57,959 bases of DNA, taken from Flavobacteriales bacterium UBA852 (GTDB lineage: Bacteria > Bacteroidota > Bacteroidia > Flavobacteriales_E > Vicingaceae). Positions 50,958 to 57,959 of the stretch are shown here, in pieces. The notes beneath the pieces are model-generated. The model saw nothing but the letters and a program-made list of their open reading frames with translations. It did no database searches and was not told where the DNA came from. Position numbers and translations under genes: made by a program. Positions within the stretch are counted from its first letter, which is position 1, and every line of letters starts with the position of its first letter. The stretch spans positions 1 through 57,959 of the forward strand of contig DBGO01000011.1 in the NCBI GenBank assembly GCA_002295925.1, read 5' to 3'.

Positions 50958-52589
50958 ATGGCAAAAGAAATAATTTTCGATTTAGAAGCTCGCGATGCAT
51001 TAAAAGCCGGAGTGGACAAATTGGCTAATGCAGTAAAAGTTACATTAGGTCCAAAAGGACGAAATGTAATTTTAGATAAAAAATTCGGAGCACCACACGT
51101 AACAAAAGATGGTGTTTCGGTAGCAAAAGAAATAGAATTAAAAGACCCAATTGAAAATATGGGTGCACAAATGGTAAAAGAAGTTGCCAGCAAAACTGCC
51201 GATGATGCAGGAGACGGAACAACTACAGCTACCATTTTGGCTCAAGCCATTGTAAAAGCCGGACTTAAAAATGTTGCAGCCGGTGCTAATCCAATGGATG
51301 TAAAACGTGGTATCGACAAAGCAGTTGATGCTATTGTAAAAGAATTAAAAAACATCTCTCGCGAAGTAGGTAATGACATCAGCAAAATTGAACAAGTAGC
51401 CACTATTTCTGCAAACAACGACAACGCCATCGGTAAATTAATTGCCGAAGCAATGGAAAAAGTAAAAACTGAAGGTGTTATTACAGTAGAAGAAGCAAAA
51501 GGTACCGAAACTTACGTTGAAGTAGTTGAAGGTATGCAATTCGACAGAGGTTACTTGTCGCCATATTTTGCTACCAATACTGAAAAAATGGAAGCTGACT
51601 TAGAGAATCCTTACATTCTTATTTACGACAAGAAAATCTCCAGCATGAAAGACTTGCTTCCTGTATTGGAACCTGTAGCTCAATCCGGTCGTCCATTGTT
51701 AATTATTGCCGAAGATGTTGACGGCGAAGCATTGGCTACATTGGTAGTAAACAAAATACGCGGAGCATTGAAAGTAGCCGCTGTAAAAGCTCCCGGATTT
51801 GGCGACCGAAGAAAAGCAATGCTTGAAGATATCGCTATTTTAACCGGCGGAGAAGTAATTTCCGAAGAGCGCGGTATGAAATTAGAGCACGCAACTTTGG
51901 ATATGCTTGGACAAGCCGAAAAAGTAACTATTGACAAAGACAACACTACAATAGTAAACGGCGCCGGTAAAAAAGAAGATATCGAAGCTCGTGTTCATCA
52001 AATAAAAGCACAAATTGAAAACACTACTTCTGACTACGACAGAGAAAAATTACAAGAGCGTTTGGCTAAATTAGCCGGCGGAGTAGCAGTTCTTTACGTA
52101 GGTGCTGCAACCGAAGTAGAAATGAAAGAGAAAAAAGACCGTGTAGATGATGCATTGGCTGCAACTCGTGCAGCGGTTGAAGAAGGTATTGTACCCGGTG
52201 GTGGAGTTGCCTTAATTCGTGCACAAAAAGTATTAGACGGATTAAAAGGCGACAACGAAGACCAAGATACCGGAATTGCCATTATTCGTCGTGCTATTGA
52301 AGAACCATTACGTCAAATAGTTGCCAACGCCGGAGGCGAAGGTGCTGTAGTGGTACATAAAGTAGCAGAAGGCGAAGGTGATTTTGGATACAACGCTCGT
52401 ACAGAAACTTTCGAAAACTTATTCGAAGCCGGCGTTATCGACCCAACTAAAGTTACTCGTGTAGCATTAGAAAATGCAGCTTCAGTAGCAGGTATGTTAT
52501 TGACTACCGAATGTGTAGTTGCTGATGCTCCTGAAGAAGAAAATGCTGCAGCTGCTGCAATGGGTGGTGGAATGCCCGGCATGATGTAA
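50958..52589 (+). CDS. groEL: Chaperonin GroEL
   Basis: GroEL forms the double-ring ATP-driven folding chamber. The 543-residue protein has the ATP site segments KVTLGPKGRNV and DAGDGTTTATILAQ, the apical domain with LLIIAEDVDGEALATLVVN, and EGIVPGGGVALIR near residue 410. It ends in the Gly/Met-rich tail MGGGMPGMM. A strong terminator follows. It is the only groEL in the window. Confidence 0.99.
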   Translation: MAKEIIFDLEARDALKAGVDKLANAVKVTLGPKGRNVILDKKFGAPHVTKDGVSVAKEIELKDPIENMGAQMVKEVASKTADDAGDGTTTATILAQAIVKAGLKNVAAGANPMDVKRGIDKAVDAIVKELKNISREVGNDISKIEQVATISANNDNAIGKLIAEAMEKVKTEGVITVEEAKGTETYVEVVEGMQFDRGYLSPYFATNTEKMEADLENPYILIYDKKISSMKDLLPVLEPVAQSGRPLLIIAEDVDGEALATLVVNKIRGALKVAAVKAPGFGDRRKAMLEDIAILTGGEVISEERGMKLEHATLDMLGQAEKVTIDKDNTTIVNGAGKKEDIEARVHQIKAQIENTTSDYDREKLQERLAKLAGGVAVLYVGAATEVEMKEKKDRVDDALAATRAAVEEGIVPGGGVALIRAQKVLDGLKGDNEDQDTGIAIIRRAIEEPLRQIVANAGGEGAVVVHKVAEGEGDFGYNARTETFENLFEAGVIDPTKVTRVALENAASVAGMLLTTECVVADAPEEENAAAAAMGGGMPGMM

Positions 52590-52613
52590 TCTATCACTTT
52601 ACAATTCATTCTA

Positions 52614-52645
52614 AAAACCGTCCTCATTTTCGAGGGCGGTTTTTT
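52614..52645 (+). terminator. Terminator after groEL
   Basis: AAAACCGTCCTC pairs with GAGGGCGGTTTT (one G-T pair) around a 6-base loop and is followed by a T run, 24 bases past the stop. Confidence 0.9.
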
Positions 52646-52716
52646 ATTTTAACAAGTTGTAAACAGTTAAAAATTTCTTGCAAATTATTGTGCATTTTTG
52701 TAAAAAAACTTCAATT

Positions 52717-53541
52717 ATGCAAGCTTACCTCGATTTATTACAACATATTCTTGACAATGGTGTTCAAAAAGGCGACAGAACCGGCACCGGCACTATCAGC
52801 ACATTTGGCTATCAAATGCGGTTTGACTTAAGCAAAGGATTTCCTGTTCTTACAACAAAAAAATTACATTTAAAATCCATTATTCACGAATTACTGTGGT
52901 TTTTAAAAGGCGACACCAATATAAAATATCTAAACGAAAATGGAGTAAGAATTTGGGACGAATGGGCTGATGAAAACGGAAATTTAGGACCGGTTTACGG
53001 ACATCAATGGCGCAATTGGAACAGCGAAGGTATAGACCAAATTGCCGAAGTAATTGAAGAAATAAAAAACAATCCCAACAGTCGCAGAATGTTGGTTACG
53101 GCTTGGAACCCTTCCGTGATGCCCGATACCTCAAAATCTTTTGCCCAAAATGTTGCCGAAGGCAAAGCCGCCCTGCCACCCTGCCACGCATTTTTTCAAT
53201 TTTATGTAGCCAACGGAAAACTCTCTTGCCAATTATACCAACGCAGTGCCGATGTATTTTTGGGCGTTCCTTTCAACATTGCTTCGTATGCCCTGCTTAC
53301 TATGATGGTTGCCCAAGTTTGCGATTTGCAACCCGGAGAATTTGTACACACTTTTGGCGATGTTCATTTGTACAACAACCATATTGAGCAAGCCAAATTA
53401 CAACTGACTAGAGAACCACGCGAATTGCCAAAAATGAAAATCAATCCCGAGGTGAAAAACATCTTTGATTTTAAATACGAAGATTTTGAATTGGTTGATT
53501 ATAACCCTCACCCACATATTAAAGCTAAAGTTTCTGTATAA
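52717..53541 (+). CDS. thyA: Thymidylate synthase
   Basis: ThyA makes dTMP from dUMP with methylene-tetrahydrofolate. The start is ATG 52717 (MQAYLDLLQHIL), giving 274 residues; an in-frame TTG at 52678 is unlikely. The folate/dUMP motif GDRTGTGT, the catalytic cysteine in LPPCHAFFQFYV, the QRSADVFLGVPFNIASYA segment and the C-terminal KAKVSV are present. folA follows with no spacing (the next base is the A of its ATG), giving the classical thyA-folA pair that recycles the dihydrofolate product. Confidence 0.98.
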   Translation: MQAYLDLLQHILDNGVQKGDRTGTGTISTFGYQMRFDLSKGFPVLTTKKLHLKSIIHELLWFLKGDTNIKYLNENGVRIWDEWADENGNLGPVYGHQWRNWNSEGIDQIAEVIEEIKNNPNSRRMLVTAWNPSVMPDTSKSFAQNVAEGKAALPPCHAFFQFYVANGKLSCQLYQRSADVFLGVPFNIASYALLTMMVAQVCDLQPGEFVHTFGDVHLYNNHIEQAKLQLTREPRELPKMKINPEVKNIFDFKYEDFELVDYNPHPHIKAKVSV

Positions 53542-54045
53542 ATGAAAATCTCTCTTATTGCCGCAGTTGCGGAAAATAATGTTATTGGTAAAGACAACGA
53601 TTTAATTTGGCATTTGCCCAATGATTTAAAGTATTTCAAAAAAATAACTTTGGGTCATCATATTGTTTTGGGACGAAAAAACTACCTTTCGATTCCCGAA
53701 AAATACCGCCCCTTACCCAACAGAAAAAATATTGTACTCACACGAAACCCCGAATTTAAAGCCGAAGGGTGTATTGTTCTCAACAGTTTGGAATCGGCAA
53801 TAGAATATGCCAAAAATCAAGGCGAAGAGGAATTATTTATTATTGGCGGCGGCGAAATTTACAAGCAAGCGCTCGACAAAAACTTAATTAACAGACTATA
53901 TATCACTCACGTACACGAATCATTCGAAGGAGATACTTTTTTTCCTCACATTAATTACGATGAATGGAAACTAGTTTCGAAAGAATGTAATTTGAAAGAT
54001 GAAAAGCATCCGCATGATTTTACATTTTGCATCTACGAAAAATAA
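53542..54045 (+). CDS. folA: Dihydrofolate reductase
   Basis: FolA reduces dihydrofolate to tetrahydrofolate with NADPH. The 167-residue protein has IAAVAENNVIGKDNDLIWHLP, the NADPH segment HHIVLGRKNYLSIP, IVLTRNPEF and IIGGGEIYKQAL. Here the usual M in the GRKTWES region reads NYLS, a small variation. It is coupled to thyA. Confidence 0.97.
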   Translation: MKISLIAAVAENNVIGKDNDLIWHLPNDLKYFKKITLGHHIVLGRKNYLSIPEKYRPLPNRKNIVLTRNPEFKAEGCIVLNSLESAIEYAKNQGEEELFIIGGGEIYKQALDKNLINRLYITHVHESFEGDTFFPHINYDEWKLVSKECNLKDEKHPHDFTFCIYEK

Positions 54046-54115
54046 AAACAATAAATTTAAAATAACTTTCCAACCATTCGTCAAAAAAACAGCCTTACGA
54101 TTTAATGGCTTTGCG

Positions 54116-54123
54116 TATATTTG
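54116..54123 (+). promoter_or_regulatory. -7 element of the TonB-dependent receptor gene
   Basis: TATATTTG matches TAnnTTTG and ends 25 bases before the ATG at 54149. Confidence 0.55.
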
Positions 54124-54148
54124 GGACTTTCAAAAATAAATTCTACTT

Positions 54149-56503
54149 ATGAAAAATTGGTTTTTAACTTTAGCAATTGTAATATCAAGTATTTCTGCCT
54201 TTGCACAAGGTACAATCAGAGGTTTTGTGTATGATGAAGAAACCGGCGAACCGATTATCTTTACCACAGTATTTTTAAAAGGTACAACTTATGGTGCTTC
54301 TACCGATGTAAACGGATATTTCTCTATTACAAAAGTAAAACCGGGTTCCTACAAATTAATGGTTACGTATATTGGTTATGATACTGCTTCTGTGTATATT
54401 ACCATTAAGGGAAATGAAATTATCAATCAAAAATTATTCATAAAAAAATCATCCATAAAACTAAAAACCGTAGATATTTCTGCCGAAAAACAGGAGTTAA
54501 AAACTCAGGTGAAAATGTCGGTTACCAAAGTTACGCCAAAAGAAATCAGTTCTATGCCTTCGGTTGGCGGTGAGCCCGATTTGGCGCAATACCTGCAAGT
54601 ATTGCCCGGTGTAGTGTTTACCGGTTCGCAAGGCGGACAGTTATACATTCGCGGTGGTACACCTATTCAAAATAAAGTATTACTCGACGGATTGATTATT
54701 TACAACCCGTTCCACTCTATTGGTTTGTTTTCGGTATTTGATACCGACATTATGCGAAATGCCGACATCTACACGGGTGGATTTGGAGCAAAATACGGCG
54801 GAAGAATTTCATCTATTATGGATATTACCACTCGCGACGGTAACAAAAACCGTTTGAGCGGAAAAGTATCGGCAAGTACTTTTGGTGCAAAAGTGTTGGT
54901 AGAAGGTCCGCTTTCAAAACCTAAAAAAATAGGCGGAAGTTCCAGCTCGTTTATTGTTTCGGCAAAACATTCTTATATTGAAAACAGTGCCGAATTACTG
55001 TACAAACCATTTTACCAAAATTTATCCGAAAGCAATCCTAATTTTCAAACCGGAGGAATTGACACCACGGGCTTACCTTACAAGTTTACCGATATTTACT
55101 CCAAATTATCGTTCAATTCGGAAAACGGAAGTAAAATCAACTTTTTTGGATTCAGATACGATGATAATGTCAATTACTCGGGCGTATCGCGTTTAAATTG
55201 GAAATCGTTCGGATTAGGAACAAACTTTGTTTTAATTCCCGGAAAATCAAGCACTTTGATAGAAGGAGTTATCGCCTACTCTTCTTATGGCGTGTTACTC
55301 GATGAATTTGACGGCTCACCCGATTCATCTTCAATTAACGGGTTTAATGCCGGAATGACCTTTACTAATTTCAATGGCGATAATGAATCGAAATACGGTT
55401 TTGAAATTCAAGGATTTAAAACCGATTATCAATTCTATAATTCGGTAAACAGAAAAATTCAACAATTTCAGAACACTACTCAATTTGCCGGATTTTTATC
55501 TTGGCGATTCAATATGAAAAAGCTGGTACTTGAACCCGGTTTCAGAATCATCTATTACGCCTCGCTTACTCAATTTTCACCCGAACCACGTTTAGCGGCT
55601 AAATACAACATTTCTGACAAGTTAAGAGTAAAATTGGCTACCGGAATGTATTCTCAGAACCTTGTCAGTTCTACTTCCGACAGAAATGTAGTGAACCTTT
55701 TTTACGGTTTTCTTTCTGCTCCTGATAATTTACAATCAGAATTTACAGACAAAAACGGTAATGTGAAAGAAGTGAAACACAATCTTCAGAAAGCCAATCA
55801 CGCTATATTGGGATTTGAATACGATGTAAATAATTTTATCAATGTAAATATTGAAGGGTATTACAAACGCTTTACTCAACTTATCAATACCAACAGAAAC
55901 AAATTGTTTGATGACAATGCCGCCAATGCCGATGTAGATGATATGCTTAAAAAAGATTTTATTATTGAAACAGGTGATGCCTACGGTTTTGATGTGGTTG
56001 TAAAATACCAAAGCACTCATTTTAACATTTACGCTGTTTATTCTTTAAATAAAGTATTGCGTTGGGACGGAATACAAGAATATTACACGTCATTTGACCG
56101 CCGTCATAATGTCAACTTTGTGGGTTCGTATATTTTTGGTGAAGATTTAGATTGGGAGTTTGACGTCCGTTGGAACTTGGGAAGTGGATTTCCTTTTACG
56201 CCTACGCAAGGTTTATATGACAATATTCCTTTTAATAATGTCAATACAGATTATACATCGGTAAATGGTGACCCAAAACTTATTTACGGCGAAATAAACA
56301 GCAAACGCTTGCCCTATTACCATCGATTGGATTTTACGTTAAAACGTAAATTTACCATTAGCGAAAATTCTATTTTACAAGCAACGGCAAGTGTAACCAA
56401 TGTGTATAATCGTGCCAATATATTTTATGTAAACCGTATAACCGGTAAAGTGGTTCACCAATTACCATTGATGCCAAGTATAGGTTTAAGCTTGACATTC
56501 TAA
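54149..56503 (+). CDS. TonB-dependent receptor with CarboxypepD_reg-like N-terminal domain
   Basis: This 784-residue outer-membrane receptor has the signal peptide MKNWFLTLAIVISSISAFAQ, a carboxypeptidase-regulatory-like domain (residues 21-107, with GFVYDEETGEPI and GASTDVNGYFSI), a plug domain (about 125-225, with LPGVVFTGSQGGQLYIRGG and LLDGLIIYNPFHS) and a beta barrel ending in the aromatic residue of IGLSLTF. It takes up a substrate with energy from TonB. No SusD partner follows, so it is not a classical SusCD glycan system, and the ligand is unknown. A short gap separates it from the cassette-like region. Confidence 0.94.
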   Translation: MKNWFLTLAIVISSISAFAQGTIRGFVYDEETGEPIIFTTVFLKGTTYGASTDVNGYFSITKVKPGSYKLMVTYIGYDTASVYITIKGNEIINQKLFIKKSSIKLKTVDISAEKQELKTQVKMSVTKVTPKEISSMPSVGGEPDLAQYLQVLPGVVFTGSQGGQLYIRGGTPIQNKVLLDGLIIYNPFHSIGLFSVFDTDIMRNADIYTGGFGAKYGGRISSIMDITTRDGNKNRLSGKVSASTFGAKVLVEGPLSKPKKIGGSSSSFIVSAKHSYIENSAELLYKPFYQNLSESNPNFQTGGIDTTGLPYKFTDIYSKLSFNSENGSKINFFGFRYDDNVNYSGVSRLNWKSFGLGTNFVLIPGKSSTLIEGVIAYSSYGVLLDEFDGSPDSSSINGFNAGMTFTNFNGDNESKYGFEIQGFKTDYQFYNSVNRKIQQFQNTTQFAGFLSWRFNMKKLVLEPGFRIIYYASLTQFSPEPRLAAKYNISDKLRVKLATGMYSQNLVSSTSDRNVVNLFYGFLSAPDNLQSEFTDKNGNVKEVKHNLQKANHAILGFEYDVNNFINVNIEGYYKRFTQLINTNRNKLFDDNAANADVDDMLKKDFIIETGDAYGFDVVVKYQSTHFNIYAVYSLNKVLRWDGIQEYYTSFDRRHNVNFVGSYIFGEDLDWEFDVRWNLGSGFPFTPTQGLYDNIPFNNVNTDYTSVNGDPKLIYGEINSKRLPYYHRLDFTLKRKFTISENSILQATASVTNVYNRANIFYVNRITGKVVHQLPLMPSIGLSLTF

Positions 56504-56584
56504 ATTAATAAATAACATTGCCATTGACAAAATACACTATTTACAAGTATTACGGATATTTAGGGTTGGGGGCAAATTGAAAAA

Positions 56585-57319
56585 ATGAAAAGACAGCTAA
56601 TATTTCTGACAATTATTCTTCAGGCGACAATAACGCTTGGACAAACTAAAGAGCAAAAGAAAACTGAAAAATGGTTGAATAAGAAGGGAATTCAGCTGAA
56701 CACCCCTAAAACTCCAGAGGGTTTTGAGAGACAAACAGATTGCAAAGGTCGACCTATTTACAGAAAAGAATCTGCCGACACAATTACATTAATAACTTGG
56801 AACGGCTCAATTGCAGAAGACTTAAAGAAATTTAAGAAAACGACACAGGAACCAGGTTTTAATATCTATAAATATCCTTCAGAAGTTCAAAAGAACGGAA
56901 CAGTAATAGTTAATAGAATGAGTGAATCTAAATTCATTTGGAGAAACGACACCTTATATCTTCTTGATACTTATAATGAAGCTGCTGCAAAAGCTCAATT
57001 AAAGTTAATGGAAGACAATTTTGCTAAGAAAATATCAACAGAAGAGTATCGTAGAAATCTTGAATCATTTGACGAGAGTAAATATCCTTTTAAACCGAAA
57101 TTCAAGATTATCTATTACAAAGGAATATTCAAAGACTCCTACAGATATAAGTTTTCTAAGAAGGAGAATTTTAGAATGGAATCAGTTAGTTTGGTAGAAA
57201 TGTGGACTGAGAATGGGAGAACCTTCTATGAAATTAACCTTGACACTCATACAAACGGTCGATACAGATTTTCGGAAGACATGAAATACCTTGAAAGAAA
57301 TAATTGTAGAAAAAAATAA
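56585..57319 (+). CDS. Exported protein of unknown function (cassette-like context)
   Basis: The 244-residue protein begins MKRQLIFLTIILQATITLGQ, a likely signal peptide. I do not recognise a family. The mature sequence is rich in Lys and Glu, with KKTEKWLNKKGIQLNTPKTP near the start and GKPI-like YRKES. Later segments such as FKIIYYKGIFKDSYRYKF look like beta strands. The gene fills almost the whole space between two integron-like core sites, with short flanks, as cassette genes do. Confidence 0.7.
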   Translation: MKRQLIFLTIILQATITLGQTKEQKKTEKWLNKKGIQLNTPKTPEGFERQTDCKGRPIYRKESADTITLITWNGSIAEDLKKFKKTTQEPGFNIYKYPSEVQKNGTVIVNRMSESKFIWRNDTLYLLDTYNEAAAKAQLKLMEDNFAKKISTEEYRRNLESFDESKYPFKPKFKIIYYKGIFKDSYRYKFSKKENFRMESVSLVEMWTENGRTFYEINLDTHTNGRYRFSEDMKYLERNNCRKK

Positions 57320-57331
57320 TAAAAACTCCCC

Positions 57332-57385
57332 CCCCCAACAATGGCAAAAAAACATAGGGGTGCATAGTGCCCGAAACCGTTAGAC
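57332..57385 (+). repeat. attC-like site
   Basis: CCCCCAAC, GGCA, TGCC and GTTAGAC occur in order within 54 bases. AAC pairs with GTT and GGCA with TGCC. It joins the two small genes at the right end. A nine-base C run (57328-57336) is part of it. Confidence 0.4.
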
Positions 57386-57395
57386 AACATTTAAA

Positions 57396-57779
57396 ATGAG
57401 ACTGTATACTTATTGTCATAAATGTAAAAAGAAAATTAGATTTTCAAGTTGGGAATCCGATAGGGTTGAGTTGTCTAAATCAAAAGGTGAAAGAATCGAA
57501 TTAACTTGTAAAAATTGTGGTTATAAAGGTTTTTATCATGTAAATAGTGTAAAAGCAATAGAAAGTAAATCTTTACAAATCATAAGTTTGACAGTTTACT
57601 TTCTTGGAACACCACTGATGTTAATATGGTTTTGGGACTATATTTTACGATTTACATATATTTACGTGATTGCAGGGTTGATTGGTTTGCTCGGTGTTCC
57701 TTTTATGCTTTATTCAGTAATTGAAAGAGAAGAAAGGAAGAAAATAAGACATTTTAACAGTTACAAAATCAAGGAATAG
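57396..57779 (+). CDS. Small membrane protein with N-terminal zinc ribbon
   Basis: The 127-residue protein has two CxxC pairs (YCHKCKKK near residue 7 and LTCKNCGYKG near residue 38) that should bind one zinc ion, followed by two transmembrane helices (about 60-80 and 86-108) and a charged tail. Its ATG lies 17 bases after the GTTAGAC core of the attC-like site. Function is unknown; a ribbon-plus-two-helix layout is common in small accessory proteins. Confidence 0.72.
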   Translation: MRLYTYCHKCKKKIRFSSWESDRVELSKSKGERIELTCKNCGYKGFYHVNSVKAIESKSLQIISLTVYFLGTPLMLIWFWDYILRFTYIYVIAGLIGLLGVPFMLYSVIEREERKKIRHFNSYKIKE

Positions 57780-57862
57780 TAAATATGATGAATATATTTA
57801 TAAATTTGTTATGAATTTGAAATAGTTAAAGACTAATTTGTTAATTAAGAAATAAATACGTT

Positions 57863-57936
57863 ACCTAACAAAGTCATACAAAATAATTGTTGTTTTTGAT
57901 TTTAAAGAAAATTCTTACTTTTATCAAGTGTTGGAT
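57863..57936 (+). repeat. Weak second attC-like candidate
   Basis: ACCTAAC (RYYYAAC type) at 57863-57869 and GTTGGAT (GTTRRRY type) at 57930-57936 lie downstream of the zinc-ribbon gene at a distance fitting an attC of 74 bases. The pairing between the ends is only partial and the inner arms are poor. The window ends 23 bases later. Confidence 0.2.
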
Positions 57937-57959
57937 TTGTCGGTGGAATTTTAACTGCG

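Larger units (their letters stand above)
56565..57385 (+). mobile_element. Possible integron-type gene cassette with attC-like end
   Basis: GTTGGGGG at 56565-56572, 20 bases before an ATG, looks like an integron core site (GTTRRRY type). Past the gene's stop, CCCCCAAC (57332-57339) is its perfect complement, followed by GGCA (57343-57346), TGCC (57368-57371) and the core-like GTTAGAC (57379-57385). This is the R''-L''-L'-R' order expected for an attC. The site is short (54 bases) and no integrase is in the window, so the call is tentative. Confidence 0.4.

Noticed and set aside
54149..56503. SusC-type polysaccharide utilisation locus
   Set aside because: No SusD-like gene, glycoside hydrolase or sensor lies beside the receptor.
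57328..57336. Nine-base C run as a phase-variation tract
   Set aside because: It lies 8 bases after a stop codon and 60 bases before the next start, outside any coding frame or clear promoter spacer. It may be part of the attC-like site instead.

Overview
The window is chromosomal DNA from a member of the Bacteroidota. The evidence is the low GC content, the recurrent promoter element TAnnTTTG, the near absence of Shine-Dalgarno sites, a PorZ-like protein with a type IX secretion C-terminal domain, DUF1573, a TonB-dependent receptor with a CarboxypepD_reg-like N-terminus, and two tandem signal peptidases I. Gene content points to class Bacteroidia in the broad sense (Flavobacteriales or Bacteroidales-like), but the genus cannot be named from sequence alone. 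Most of the window is ordinary housekeeping DNA.

Layout. 1-3.9 kb: exopolysaccharide export genes (Wzx-like flippase and a Wzc-type tyrosine kinase with a tail of GY repeats). 4-20 kb: housekeeping genes (valS, trmD, aroE, a barrel protein, a Sua5/YrdC protein, recQ, kdsD, trxB, a CBS protein, aroK, an SDR enzyme, nadA, argS). 18.7-21.2 kb: an arginase and an arginine-decarboxylase-like enzyme, divergently transcribed. 21.2-24.3 kb: a rearranged patch with gene scraps, a 134-bp duplicated gene junction, a small lipoprotein and two tandem barrel-protein paralogues. 24.4-31.6 kb: a phosphohexomutase, mltG, two signal peptidases, a GNAT enzyme, an unknown protein and dapF. 31.7-37.9 kb: HtrA protease, DUF2452, recO, a porZ-like gene, mnmD and a cysteine-cluster protein. 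38-41.7 kb: a second polysaccharide operon (DUF354 protein, sugar transferase, Wzi). 41.8-46 kb: tRNA-Met with a decayed partial copy beside it, a C-terminal processing protease, DUF1573 and an FAD enzyme. 46-50.5 kb: a third polysaccharide operon (GT-C-like membrane protein, GT4, O-antigen ligase/polymerase). 50.6-54 kb: groES-groEL, then thyA-folA. 54.1-56.5 kb: TonB-dependent receptor. 56.5 kb to the end: two small accessory genes that look like integron-type gene cassettes.

How the genes work together. Three separated gene groups could build and export one or more surface polysaccharides: initiation and outer-membrane assembly (sugar transferase, Wzi), chain building and polymerisation (GT4, GT-C, ligase), and flipping and length control (Wzx, Wzc). 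LepB, MltG, HtrA, PorZ, DUF1573 and the TonB receptor belong to the cell envelope. The arginase and decarboxylase pair sits at the branch from arginine to ornithine or polyamines.

The points most worth a second look are: the two cassette-like units at the right end; the 134-bp duplicated speA/barrel junction; the palindrome-carrying tRNA-Met remnant; the groESL upstream region, which has a sigma-54-like element and nested inverted repeats plus a rare strong Shine-Dalgarno site on groEL; and an FAD oxidoreductase that lacks both redox cysteines. I did not find an obvious complete new defence or mobile system, CRISPR array, transposase or integrase.
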